DNA of 64,000 bases, taken from assembly GCF_003431825.1 (NCBI RefSeq), contig NZ_CP020083.1, forward strand, positions 1,299,001 through 1,363,000, written 5' to 3'. A model generated the notes under the pieces. That model did not search any database, was not told where the DNA came from, and saw only the letters and a list, made by a program, of their open reading frames with translations. The first letter of the stretch is position 1. Every line of letters starts with the position of its first letter. The position numbers and the translations under genes are program-made. The DNA is from Blastomonas fulva (GTDB lineage: Bacteria; Pseudomonadota; Alphaproteobacteria; Sphingomonadales; Sphingomonadaceae). Of the stretch, positions 54,078 through 63,302 are shown in pieces.

Positions 54078-55238
54078 TCAGAGCGGCTTTTCGTAGATCA
54101 CATATTCGCGGTTCACCTTGCTGTCGATCGCATCGGCAATCGCGACCATGCCCTGGTTGTCCTCCAGCACCCAGCCAAGCTCGCCGCGTACCGCGCCATA
54201 TCTGCCCACCGCCTCGATGCGGATCGTCTCGATCATCATGAACGCCATCTGCGCCGCGAGCCGCGAATTCTGCAGCTCGGTGCGCACCCCCATCAGCGGC
54301 ACGCGCACGCTGGGCGAGCGGCAATCGCGCAGCCACCACAGCAATTTGGCCCAGCCGAACGGCAGCAGCGAACCCTTGAGCGGCGCGGTGACCGCGTTGA
54401 TATCGGGCAGCGTCATCAGGAACGCGACCGGGCGCCCGTCATATTCGGCGATCATGATCAGGTCCTCGCGCACCAGCGGGCGCAGTTTCTTGCCGATATA
54501 GGCGATCTCCGCATCGGTGATCGGCACGAACCCCCAGTTGTTGCCCCATGCCTCGTTGAGGATCTCCAGGATGATCGCCGCCTCCTCGTCGAACCTGCTC
54601 TTGTCGACCTTGCGGATGTGGATGCGATCGTTGCGGTGGCCCGATGCGACGATCCGCTGGATCAATGGCGAAAACCCGCCGACGATCGGCAACTCATAGG
54701 TCAGCAGCTTCTTCGCGGGGGCATAGCCCATCGCCTCGATCCAACCGCGATAGGCGCGGTTGTGGTGTCCCATCATCACCATCGGCGGTGTCTCGAAGCC
54801 GGCGGTCAGCAGTCCGGGCTCGTCCCAGATCGACAGGCTGAGCGGTCCGAGCGCGCGGGTCATCCCCTGGTCGCGCAGCCACGCCTCCGCCGCTGTCAGC
54901 AGCGCGCGCGCGACCTGTTCGTCGGCGGCCTCGAACATCCCGAAATTGCCCGTGCCCGGCCCCATGCCCTGGCTGACCGGCTGAGCGAGCGCGAGATGAT
55001 CGATATGCGCCGAGATCCGCCCCACCACCTTGCCGCCGCGCAGCGCGATCATCGGCTGGACGGTGGCGTGGCCATAGAACGGGTTCTTGGCCGGATCGAA
55101 CATCTCGCGCATTTCGGTGCGCAGCGGCGGCACCCAGGCCGGGTCCGACGCGTTCAGCGTATAGGCAATTTCGATGAATGCCTTGAGCCCCGCCTTGTCA
55201 TTCACCGGGCTGACCCTTATTTCACCTGGGTTCGTCAA
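54078..55238 (-). CDS. GNAT-fold acyltransferase family protein, possible ceramide-synthase relative
   Basis: A 386-residue cytoplasmic protein often mislabelled as dATP pyrophosphohydrolase. It has an N-terminal segment WVPPLRTEMREMFDPAKNPF, then a GNAT-like strand (VVGRISAHID), GPLSLSIWDEPGLL, GFETPPMVMMGH and a second acyltransferase half (RLAAQMAFMMIETIR). From memory, the bacterial ceramide synthase of Caulobacter belongs to this kind of protein; paralogues exist, so the activity is inferred. It starts at TTG 55238 with AAGGA upstream and is divergent from a desaturase gene. Confidence 0.65.
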   Translation of the reverse strand: MTNPGEIRVSPVNDKAGLKAFIEIAYTLNASDPAWVPPLRTEMREMFDPAKNPFYGHATVQPMIALRGGKVVGRISAHIDHLALAQPVSQGMGPGTGNFGMFEAADEQVARALLTAAEAWLRDQGMTRALGPLSLSIWDEPGLLTAGFETPPMVMMGHHNRAYRGWIEAMGYAPAKKLLTYELPIVGGFSPLIQRIVASGHRNDRIHIRKVDKSRFDEEAAIILEILNEAWGNNWGFVPITDAEIAYIGKKLRPLVREDLIMIAEYDGRPVAFLMTLPDINAVTAPLKGSLLPFGWAKLLWWLRDCRSPSVRVPLMGVRTELQNSRLAAQMAFMMIETIRIEAVGRYGAVRGELGWVLEDNQGMVAIADAIDSKVNREYVIYEKPL

Positions 55239-55400
55239 CGCCGTTTCCTTGTCCGGGCCGCGACCTCATCGGGGTCCGGCCATGTGCGAAGCGTTCTTTG
55301 TCGCCCGGCCATGATCTGTGTCAAGGACATGCGGGCCAGATGTTGCCATGTTGCTGCCATCTTGGTCTGGCTTAAGCAGGCACTCACAAGCAGGATTTTT

Positions 55401-56510
55401 ATGGCAAGCAGCTTTCCATTGACCGGCCCTGACGCCTCTGCATCGCAGGGTACGACCAGCGCGCGGGTCGTCGGCCAGGTGCCCGACGACATGGCGATGA
55501 TCCGCGCGGCGGCGAGCCTGACGCGCGATCTCAACGCCGCGCGTCCGGCGATCTACTGGACCGATCTGCTGGCCTCGGTCGCGATCGGCTATGGCGGCCT
55601 GGCAGGCGCGATCCTGGCGGATTCGACCGCGCTCGCGGTGCTGTGCGGGCTGGTCGCGGTGCTGGCGCTGTACCGCGCGGGCAGCTTCATCCACGAACTC
55701 ACCCATTTGCGGCCCGATGCGGTGCCCGGCTTCAATGCCGGGTGGAATGCGCTTGTCGGCATTCCGCTGCTGATCCCCAGCTTCATGTACGAAGGCGTGC
55801 ACAACCTGCACCACCAGCGCCTGCGCTATGGCACCGCCAAGGATCCCGAATATCTGCCGCTCGCGCTGATGAAGCCGTGGACGGTGCCGCTGTTCGTCGC
55901 GGTGGCCGCGCTCGGTCCTGTCGGGCTGATCATCCGCTATGGCGTGCTTTCGCCATTGTCCGCGCTGATCCCGCCGCTGCGCCGCATCGTCGTCGAGCGC
56001 TATTCGGGGCTGGTGATCAACCCGGCATTCCGCCGCGTGATGCCGGAAGGTCCTGCCCGCCGCCAGTGGTTGGTGCTCGAGACGCTTGCCAGCGTCTGGG
56101 CGATGAGCCTGATCGCGCTGGTCGCGACCGGGACGATCCCGTTGCGCGTCTTTCTGATCGGCCTGGCCATCGCATCGGGCACGATGGTGCTCAACCAGGT
56201 CCGGACCCTGGTCGCGCATCTGTGGGAGAACGAGGAGCAGGTGATGAGCGTCACCGCGCAGTATCTCGACAGCGTCAACGTGCCCCCGCCCGGCCTGCTG
56301 CCCGAACTGTGGGCCCCTGTCGGCCTGCGCTATCATGCGCTGCACCATCTGCTGCCCGGCGTGCCCTATCACGCATTGCCCGAGGCGCACCGCCGCCTGT
56401 CGCGCGAACTGACCGGCGCCTCGACCTATGCGCTGGCGAATTATCGCAGCCTGTCAGGCCTGGTCGGTCGTCTGGTCCGCAGCACCTTCCGCACCACCGC
56501 GCGGCGCTAG
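55401..56510 (+). CDS. membrane fatty acid desaturase
   Basis: Di-iron integral membrane desaturase or hydroxylase. The three His boxes are HELTH near residue 97, HNLHHQ near residue 135 and HALHHLLP near residue 314, with about four membrane helices between. Length 369. ATG 55401 follows CAGGA; the frame stays open far upstream on the antisense of the GNAT gene. The acyl substrate is unknown. Divergent expression with the acyltransferase suggests a lipid-modification pair. Confidence 0.87.
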   Translation: MASSFPLTGPDASASQGTTSARVVGQVPDDMAMIRAAASLTRDLNAARPAIYWTDLLASVAIGYGGLAGAILADSTALAVLCGLVAVLALYRAGSFIHELTHLRPDAVPGFNAGWNALVGIPLLIPSFMYEGVHNLHHQRLRYGTAKDPEYLPLALMKPWTVPLFVAVAALGPVGLIIRYGVLSPLSALIPPLRRIVVERYSGLVINPAFRRVMPEGPARRQWLVLETLASVWAMSLIALVATGTIPLRVFLIGLAIASGTMVLNQVRTLVAHLWENEEQVMSVTAQYLDSVNVPPPGLLPELWAPVGLRYHALHHLLPGVPYHALPEAHRRLSRELTGASTYALANYRSLSGLVGRLVRSTFRTTARR

Positions 56511-56516
56511 TTTCGA

Positions 56517-56546
56517 CCGTCATCCCCGCGCACGCGGGGGCTGCGG
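56517..56546. repeat. half family C repeat
   Basis: CCGTCATCCCCGCGCACGCG and the following GGGGCTGCGG form one REP-like half. It lies between the convergent desaturase and trhO genes and ends at the trhO stop. Confidence 0.6.
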
Positions 56547-57380
56547 TCAGCTTTCAGCCGGGCTCGAGGCCGAGCCCGAACCCACGCCCCGCTTGCGCGG
56601 CTTGCGCTGGCGATCGACCATTTCGGGTTCGACCGGATCGCCCAGCACCGCGAGGCCCTGGCCCAGGGCCACGCGCTCGTCGAACACGAAGCAGCCGCCG
56701 GAAAACAGCGACTCCTCGGCGGGCACCTCCTCAAGATATTTGAGGATGCCGCCCTTGAGATGATAGACCTCGTCGAACCCTTTTGCGCGAACATAGGCGG
56801 TGGCCTTCTCGCAGCGGATGCCGCCGGTGCAGAACATCGCGATCTTCTTGCCCGACGCCTGCAGGGCGGCGGCCTGATCGTCAAACCAGGCGGGGAACTC
56901 GCTGAACCGCTCGGTCCCCGGATCGATCGCATGGACAAAGCTGCCCTGTTCGACCTCGAAGCTGTTGCGGGTATCGATCACCACCGTATCGGGATCGCTG
57001 ATCAGCGCGTTCCAGTCGGCAGGGTCGATATAGGCTCCCTGGCCGTGCACCGGATCGATGTCGGGCACGCCCATAGTGACGATCTCGCGCTTCAGCCGCA
57101 CCTTCATCCGGCGGAAGGGGGCAGAGAGCGCGCCCGAATACTTGACCTCGACATCGGCAAAGCCGGGCAGGCTGCGGATATGGTCGATCGCCGCGGCAAC
57201 GCCCTGTGCCGATCCCGCGATCGTGCCGTTCACCCCTTCGCGCGCGAGCAGCAGCGTGCCGCACAGGCCATGCTGCGCGCACAGCGCCTCGACCGGGGGC
57301 CGGACGGCGGCGGGGTCCTCGATCCGCGCGAAATGATAGAGCGCGGCAACGGTGATCGGATAGTCGTCTGATTGGGTCAT
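56547..57380 (-). CDS. trhO: tRNA uridine(34) hydroxylase TrhO
   Basis: Rhodanese-fold protein (YceA) that hydroxylates U34 of tRNA. It has the N-terminal acylphosphatase-like domain (REGVNGTIAGS) and a rhodanese domain with catalytic Cys in AMFCTGGIRCEKATAY near residue 182. Then come GGILKYLEEVP and a Cys-poor tail. Length 277 from ATG 57380. A longer frame to 57416 lacks similarity. Confidence 0.92.
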   Translation of the reverse strand: MTQSDDYPITVAALYHFARIEDPAAVRPPVEALCAQHGLCGTLLLAREGVNGTIAGSAQGVAAAIDHIRSLPGFADVEVKYSGALSAPFRRMKVRLKREIVTMGVPDIDPVHGQGAYIDPADWNALISDPDTVVIDTRNSFEVEQGSFVHAIDPGTERFSEFPAWFDDQAAALQASGKKIAMFCTGGIRCEKATAYVRAKGFDEVYHLKGGILKYLEEVPAEESLFSGGCFVFDERVALGQGLAVLGDPVEPEMVDRQRKPRKRGVGSGSASSPAES

Positions 57381-57449
57381 GCCCCGCCCATAAGCCACAC
57401 TGCTGCCCGATGCCAATGCTCAGGCTTGCATGGGGGTGCGGACTGCGGC

Positions 57450-58142
57450 ATGGCAGCGTCCATGGTTCCCCTTTCGTTCGCCGGACAGCAATTTGCGATC
57501 GTCGACCGCGCAGGCCTGTACTGGCCCGCGCAGTCCGCGCTGTTCGTCGCCGACCTGCATTTCGAAAAGGCGAGCTGGTATGCGGCATCGGGGCAGATGC
57601 TGCCGCCCTATGACAGCGCCGCGACGCTTGACCGGCTGGAAGCCGCGATCGCTGCGTGCGGCGCGACGAGCCTGTGGTGCCTGGGCGACAACTTCCACGA
57701 CAGCCGCGGCGCGCAGCGGCTGGATGTCCGGCTGGCAGAGCGGCTCGAGAGCCTGTCGCGCCGCATTGCGCTCCACTGGATCACCGGCAACCACGACAGC
57801 GCGCTGGATGCGGGCTTTGGCGGGCAGGTGGTGGACGAGGCGGTGCTGGGCGGCCTCGCGTTGCGGCACCGCGCCGAATCAAGCCGCAGCGTGCCCGAGC
57901 TTTCGGGGCATTTTCACCCGCGCCTGAGGGTGCGGCTGCGCGGCCGGATGGTGTCGCGGCCGTGCTTCGTGCGCTGCGCGGAGCGCTTGATCCTGCCCGC
58001 CTTCGGATCGCTGACGGGGGGAATGGATGCGGGCGATCCGGCCATATTGGGGGTGATGGGCGAGGCCCCCCAGGCGGTTGTCGCTACGGAAAGCAAGGCC
58101 CTGGCGTTTTATCTTCAAAAAACCGCAGATTTGCGCGCCTGA
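57450..58142 (+). CDS. pdeM: ligase-associated DNA damage response endonuclease PdeM
   Basis: Calcineurin-like metallophosphoesterase of the PdeM type. Metal motifs are VADLHFEK near residue 38, LGDNFHD near residue 78, TGNHDS near residue 110 and SGHFHPRL near residue 150. Length 230 from ATG 57450 (ATG 57462 also possible). The group is normally linked to an ATP-dependent ligase, helicase and exonuclease, none of which is in the window. Confidence 0.85.
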   Translation: MAASMVPLSFAGQQFAIVDRAGLYWPAQSALFVADLHFEKASWYAASGQMLPPYDSAATLDRLEAAIAACGATSLWCLGDNFHDSRGAQRLDVRLAERLESLSRRIALHWITGNHDSALDAGFGGQVVDEAVLGGLALRHRAESSRSVPELSGHFHPRLRVRLRGRMVSRPCFVRCAERLILPAFGSLTGGMDAGDPAILGVMGEAPQAVVATESKALAFYLQKTADLRA

Positions 58143-58294
58143 CGCAGGCTGTGCGCGTGTGTTGCGTTTTTGCGACAATCGGCTGCATTTTTGCGGGAGA
58201 CCCGCGCAAATGCTGGATTTGAGGCCGATTTGGTCTACCGTGAGCGTCAAGGCGGCAAAATAGCCGTCACGCTGAACCAAATCAGGAGAGAGAT

Positions 58295-61078
58295 ATGCCC
58301 AAGCGTTTCGGCACCACCAGCCGTGTGTCCCTCATGCTTTCCGCCGGCCTTGTCGCCATGGCCAGCCCGGCCCTCGCTCAGGAAGCCGCAGGCGAAGACG
58401 GCATCAACGACAGCAACACCATCGTCGTCGTCGCCCAGGGTCGCGAGCAGCTGCTCTCCGATGTTCCGGTCGCGGTGTCGGCGGTCAATGCCGAAACGCT
58501 CGAAAACACCGGCGCCAACGATATCCGCCAGCTCAACCAGGTCGTCCCCTCGCTGCTCGTGTCCTCGACCGGCAACGAAGCGAACGGATCGGCGCGTATC
58601 CGCGGTATTGGTACCGTCGGCGACAACCCGGGCCTCGAAAGCTCGGTCGCGGTGTTCATCGACGGCGTCTACCGTTCGCGTTCGGGCATCGGCCTCAACG
58701 AACTGGGCGAGATCGAGCGGGTCGAGGTCCTGCGCGGACCACAGGGCACGCTGTTCGGCCGCAACGCATCTGCCGGTATCATCTCGATCTATTCCAAGAA
58801 GCCCGAATTCGAATTCGGCGGCTTTGGCGAGGCGACCTACGGCAATTTCGACAACATCCGTCTGCAGGCGGGCCTCACCGGCCCGATCACGCAGGACCTG
58901 GCCGCCCGCATCGACGGTGTCTTCGAAAAGCGCGACGGCTTTCTGCAGGACGTCACCAACAACATCGATCTGAACAACCGCAACCGCTATTTCGTCAAGG
59001 GACAGCTGCTGTGGGAGCCCACCGACGAGGTGTCGTTCCGGCTGATCATGGATTATACCAACCGTGACGAACGCTGCTGCGGCGCGGTCTATCTCGGCCG
59101 GGACTTCAACCCGCTGATCGGTGACCTCAACAACCCGTCGGCGCCGCTGACGCCGCTCCAGGCCAATGGCAACAACATCATCAACGTGCTGCGCGATCTG
59201 GGCCAGCCGCTCAACTCGTTCAACAACCCCTTCAGCCGCCAGACCAACGTCACCCGCGGTCGCAACTACAACGGCAGCACCAAGGACGGCGGTATCTCGC
59301 TCGAGGTCAACTGGGACATGGGGGGCGCATCGCTGACCTCGATCACCGGTTACCGCGAGTACAAGAACAGCCAGGCCGGCGACATCGACTACAGCGCGGT
59401 CGACATCCTGTATCGTTCCGATGACGAGGACGCGCAGTTCCGCCAGTTCAAGACCTTCACCCAGGAACTGCGGCTGCAGGGCGAGGCGTTCGATGGCAAG
59501 CTCGACTGGCTGGTCGGCGCCTATTATGCCGACGAAGACCTGACCGTCCGCGACAATCTGCGCTTCGGCAACCAGTACGGCCGCTTCGCGAGCTGCCGCC
59601 TGATCTCGGGTGGCGGTCTGGCAGGCCTGTACTCGCCGAACTCGCCCGGTTGCGTCGGTGCCCGCCCCGCGCTGTTCGGCGCGGCCTCGCCGATCATCTT
59701 CGGAGCGCTCGACCGGCTCGACAGCATCAACGATCGCGGTTCGATCAGCGATCGCTATTTCCAGAACAGCCGCAACTATGCGTTCTTCACCCACAACATC
59801 GTGCACATCACCGACCGGCTCGATCTGACGCTGGGCCTGCGCTACACCAACGAGCGCAAGCGCTTCAACGCGACCTTCAGCAACGACAACACCGCGTGCG
59901 TCCAGAACCAGGCCGCACTGACCGGCTTCCTCACCAACCCGGCGCTCGCTGCGGTGGCAGGCGGCATCATCGGCCTGTCGTGCCAGGGCAACTCGACTGC
60001 GGAACTCAACGGCGTGTCGATCAACGATCGTCGCAGCGAGAACGAGTTCACCGGCACCGCGGTGCTGTCGTGGAAGGTCACCGACGATCTGCTGCTCTAT
60101 GGCAGCGCCTCGCGCGGCTACAAGGCTGGCGGCTTCAACCTCGACCGCTCGGCGCTCAAAGGCCCGATCGTCGCGCCGCTGGGCCAGGTTCCCACCACCA
60201 CCTTTGCCTCGGTCGGCGGTGCGCAGGCGCTGGTGCGCAACCTGCAGTTCGACCAGGAAATCGTCGATGCCTTCGAACTGGGCATGAAGTACTCGAGCGG
60301 TCCGCTGACCGTGAACCTGGCACTGTTCCGCCAGCAGTTCGAGAACTTCCAGCTCAATACGTTCAATGGCACCGTGTTCCTGGTGCAGACCGTCAATGGC
60401 TGCTCGGCCAACCTCAATGGTGCGGATCGTGACCAGAACCTGTCGCCCCAAGGCGCGAACTTCAACGTAAACGCCGCGACCACCGGCGCGTGCGCACCCG
60501 GCGACACGACCTATGGCGTGGTCGCACAGGGCGTCGAACTCGAAGCCTCGATCAACCCGGCGCGCAACTTCACCGTCAATGGCGGCGTGACCTATGCCCA
60601 GACCAAGTATCGCAACAACCTGGTCGGCAACAAGACCGGTGCTGCGCTGGATCCGGCGCTCCGCCTGCTGCCCGGCGACAACCTGTCGAACGCGCCCGAG
60701 CTGACGCTGACCGGTTCGATGGCCTGGACCCCGGATATCGGCGACAGCGGCCTGTCGGGCCTGGTCTATGTCGACACCCGCGTCACCGAGGGCTTCAACA
60801 CCGGATCGGATCTGTTCCCGCAGAAGGAACAGCCCAGCTTCGTGGTGGTCAACGCCCGTGTCGGCCTGCGCGGACCCGATCAGAAATGGGCGCTCGAACT
60901 GTGGGCACAGAACCTGTTCAACGAAGACTTCACCCAGGTCGCGTTCAACAGCCCGTTCCAGGCTGGCGGTACCGCGGCACCGTTCGTCGATCCGCAGTTC
61001 CCCGGTGGTCGCCAGATCTTCTCGGCGTTCCTTGCCGAGCCTCGCACCTATGGCGTCACGCTGCGCACGCGCTTCTGA
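58295..61078 (+). CDS. TonB-dependent outer membrane receptor
   Basis: Outer membrane importer of 927 residues. Signal peptide to about residue 29 (PALAQ), TonB-box-like NTIVVVAQGREQ near residue 45, a plug domain (VPVAVSAVNAETLENTGAND to EVLRGPQGTLFGRN near residue 150), and a 22-strand barrel ending in the typical aromatic Phe (TLRTRF). GGAG precedes the ATG. The substrate cannot be read. No regulator or TonB genes are adjacent. A terminator follows. Confidence 0.92.
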   Translation: MPKRFGTTSRVSLMLSAGLVAMASPALAQEAAGEDGINDSNTIVVVAQGREQLLSDVPVAVSAVNAETLENTGANDIRQLNQVVPSLLVSSTGNEANGSARIRGIGTVGDNPGLESSVAVFIDGVYRSRSGIGLNELGEIERVEVLRGPQGTLFGRNASAGIISIYSKKPEFEFGGFGEATYGNFDNIRLQAGLTGPITQDLAARIDGVFEKRDGFLQDVTNNIDLNNRNRYFVKGQLLWEPTDEVSFRLIMDYTNRDERCCGAVYLGRDFNPLIGDLNNPSAPLTPLQANGNNIINVLRDLGQPLNSFNNPFSRQTNVTRGRNYNGSTKDGGISLEVNWDMGGASLTSITGYREYKNSQAGDIDYSAVDILYRSDDEDAQFRQFKTFTQELRLQGEAFDGKLDWLVGAYYADEDLTVRDNLRFGNQYGRFASCRLISGGGLAGLYSPNSPGCVGARPALFGAASPIIFGALDRLDSINDRGSISDRYFQNSRNYAFFTHNIVHITDRLDLTLGLRYTNERKRFNATFSNDNTACVQNQAALTGFLTNPALAAVAGGIIGLSCQGNSTAELNGVSINDRRSENEFTGTAVLSWKVTDDLLLYGSASRGYKAGGFNLDRSALKGPIVAPLGQVPTTTFASVGGAQALVRNLQFDQEIVDAFELGMKYSSGPLTVNLALFRQQFENFQLNTFNGTVFLVQTVNGCSANLNGADRDQNLSPQGANFNVNAATTGACAPGDTTYGVVAQGVELEASINPARNFTVNGGVTYAQTKYRNNLVGNKTGAALDPALRLLPGDNLSNAPELTLTGSMAWTPDIGDSGLSGLVYVDTRVTEGFNTGSDLFPQKEQPSFVVVNARVGLRGPDQKWALELWAQNLFNEDFTQVAFNSPFQAGGTAAPFVDPQFPGGRQIFSAFLAEPRTYGVTLRTRF

Positions 61079-61095
61079 CAACAGCCTCGATCTGA

Positions 61096-61134
61096 CAAAA
61101 GGCCCCGTCTGCACGCGCAGGCGGGGCCTTTTGT
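61096..61134. terminator. terminator after the TonB-dependent receptor
   Basis: Stem AAAAGGCCCCGYCTG with CAGGCGGGGCCTTTT around a short loop. A/T runs on both sides allow use from both strands; the MFS gene converges on it. Confidence 0.9.
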
Positions 61135-61143
61135 CATTCTCGC

Positions 61144-62361
61144 CTAACGTGCCGCCTCGCCCCGGCCGTGGCGCGCCAGCGTGACCACCAGCACGGCCAC
61201 CGCGCCCGCCATCAGACCGGCGGCAAGCACGAAGGGCGCACCGGGAAACAGCAATCCGCGATCATCGGCATAAACGGCGAACACCCCGGTCATCATCGGC
61301 GGGCCGATGATCGCGGTGAGGCTGATCACGCTGGCGATCGCGCCCTGCAATTCGCCCTGAGCATCCTCGGCCACGCGCGGGCTCATCAGCTGCTGCATGG
61401 CGGGAAAGCACATGCCCGGAACGCAACCGATGACCATGCCCAGGATGACCACCGGCGTGCTGGGCGCAAAGGCCAGGATGAGGAACGAGGGCACCGCAAA
61501 GCTGAGGCTCACCGTGGCGGTCCGCACCGGGCCGAAGCGGGCGATCATCCGGCCCGAGAGCACGCCCTGGGTGAGCACCAGCAATGTTCCGAACAGCGCC
61601 ACGGTCATCCCCGTGATCGCGGGCGTCCAGCCGAACTTGAGCGTGCCGTAATATGCCCAGACCGACAGCTGCGACTGGCTGGCTAGCTGCATCAGGAAAA
61701 TCGCGCCGAGGCATCCGATGACGAGCGGGATCCGCGCCATGCGCACCAGCGTGCCGAACGGGTTGGAACGGAAAGGATCGAACCGCCGGCGCTGCGCGGG
61801 ATCGAGTGTCTCCTCGAAGCGCAACAGCCCGAACACCACCCCGATCAGGCAAAGTACAGCCGCCGCGATGAACGGCAGCCGGTCGCCGAACTGGCCGATC
61901 AGCCCGCCTATCGCCGGGCCCAGCACGAAGCCGGCAGCGCCTGCGCCCCCCAGCATCCCGAAGGCGGCGCCGCGGCGTTCGGGCGCGATGCTGTCGGCAA
62001 TGCAGCTGTTGGCGGCGGCATAGCTTGCCCCCATGATGCCAGACACCAGCCGTCCGACGAACAGCCAGGTGATATCGGGCGCGGCGGCCATCAGCGCGTA
62101 ATCGACGCCCAACAGCGCGAGAGTCGCGAGCAATACGGGTCGTCTGCCGAACCGGTCGCTGAGGCCGCCGATGACCGGAGCGAACAGGAACTGCATCGCG
62201 GCATAGGCGAACAGCAGCCAACCGCCGAGCATCGCGGCCCGGTCGATGCCTTCGCCGGTGAGCTGCTGGATCAGCGAGGGCATCACCGGAACGATGAGCC
62301 CGATGCCGGCCATGTCGATGAACACGATCGAGGCCAGCACCACAACGTTGCGATTGATCAC
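61144..62361 (-). CDS. MFS exporter, TCR/Tet type
   Basis: Twelve-helix major facilitator of 405 residues. The motif A between helices 2 and 3 is GGLSDRFGRRPVLL near residue 65. The antiporter motif C region is GPAIGGLIGQFGD near residue 150. It is related to tetracycline/H+ antiporters, but close homologues in sphingomonads have no shown substrate. Start GTG 62361 with GGAAGG six bases upstream. No TetR-type regulator is adjacent. Confidence 0.88.
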   Translation of the reverse strand: MINRNVVVLASIVFIDMAGIGLIVPVMPSLIQQLTGEGIDRAAMLGGWLLFAYAAMQFLFAPVIGGLSDRFGRRPVLLATLALLGVDYALMAAAPDITWLFVGRLVSGIMGASYAAANSCIADSIAPERRGAAFGMLGGAGAAGFVLGPAIGGLIGQFGDRLPFIAAAVLCLIGVVFGLLRFEETLDPAQRRRFDPFRSNPFGTLVRMARIPLVIGCLGAIFLMQLASQSQLSVWAYYGTLKFGWTPAITGMTVALFGTLLVLTQGVLSGRMIARFGPVRTATVSLSFAVPSFLILAFAPSTPVVILGMVIGCVPGMCFPAMQQLMSPRVAEDAQGELQGAIASVISLTAIIGPPMMTGVFAVYADDRGLLFPGAPFVLAAGLMAGAVAVLVVTLARHGRGEAAR

Positions 62362-62489
62362 GGCGGACCTTCCTGGAGATAACGGAAAGTCTCGGCCTGT
62401 GGACCGCGGCCGAGTCTGGAAACGAGAGCGGCTCGATCAACCACATCGCATGTGTGCGGTCCAGCGCGTTTTGCGCCGGTCCCCGGGCG

Positions 62490-63302
62490 CTATTCGTCGT
62501 CGGCAGCCGCCTGCACCGCGCGTGGCTTGCGGCCCTGCGCGATGACGTACCATTCGCTGCTGGCCTTGCGGCTGGCAGGCGGCTTGGCATGCTTGACCGA
62601 CTTGAAGTGCTGCTTGAGCAAGGCGAGCAGCTCGTTGTCGGTGCCGCCCGCCAGCACCTTGGCAACGAACGCGCCGCCTTCTGCGAGGTTATCGACCGCA
62701 AAATGCGCCGCAGCTTCCACCAGGCCCATGGTGCGCAGATGGTCGGTCTGCTTGTGGCCCACGGTGTTGGCGGCCATGTCGGACAGGACAAGGTCGGGCT
62801 GCGCGCCCAGCGCCTCGATGAGGGTGTCGGGCGCATGGTCCGCCATGAAATCCATCTCGAAGATGGTGACGCCCTCGATCGGGTCGACCGGCAGCAGATC
62901 GATCCCCACCACGGCGGCCTTGGGGTTGATCCGCCGGATCAGCTGCGCCCAGCCGCCCGGCGCAATCCCCAGATCGATGATGTGCCGCGCCTTGCGCACC
63001 AGCGAGAACTTTTCGTCCAACTCGACCAGCTTGTAGGCTGCGCGGCTGCGATAGCCGTCAGCCTTGGCCTTGCGCACATAGGGGTCGTTGAGCTGGCGCG
63101 AGAGCCAGCGGTTGGACGAGGCGGTGCGGCCCTTGGCGGTCTTCACCCGCTGGTGCAGTGCATCGCCATAGCGTCCGGTGGGCTTGCGCGCGCTTGAGCC
63201 GGGCACCTTCTTGCTGCCGCCGGTACCGCTGCCGTCCTTGCTTCCGCCGCCCCTGCTTCCGCCGTCCTTGCCGCCGCCATCCTTGCCGTCGCTACCGCTC
63301 AT
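62490..63302 (-). CDS. rlmE: 23S rRNA U2552 2-O-methyltransferase RlmE
   Basis: FtsJ/RrmJ-type methyltransferase for the A loop of 23S rRNA. It has the Lys of the K-D-K-E set in [15 protein letters not shown] near residue 100, SAM motif [15 protein letters not shown] near residue 115, Asp in [14 protein letters not shown] and Lys in [12 protein letters not shown]. It carries a Gly/Ser/Lys-rich N-terminal tail of about 35 residues. Length 270 from ATG 63302, overlapping the ppx stop (ATGA). Confidence 0.93.
   Translation of the reverse strand: MSGSDGKDGGGKDGGSRGGGSKDGSGTGGSKKVPGSSARKPTGRYGDALHQRVKTAKGRTASSNRWLSRQLNDPYVRKAKADGYRSRAAYKLVELDEKFSLVRKARHIIDLGIAPGGWAQLIRRINPKAAVVGIDLLPVDPIEGVTIFEMDFMADHAPDTLIEALGAQPDLVLSDMAANTVGHKQTDHLRTMGLVEAAAHFAVDNLAEGGAFVAKVLAGGTDNELLALLKQHFKSVKHAKPPASRKASSEWYVIAQGRKPRAVQAAADDE

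Noticed and set aside
54063..55400. N-terminal extension of the desaturase over the GNAT gene
   Set aside because: The frame is open by GC bias, but the ATG at 55401 has a ribosome site and the extension is antisense to a real gene.
58247..61114. 955-residue minus-strand open frame opposite the TonB receptor
   Set aside because: It is the antisense of a well-supported receptor gene, with shadow composition and no domains.
61144..62361. Tetracycline resistance determinant
   Set aside because: General TCR/Tet family features only; no TetR-type regulator or mobile context.
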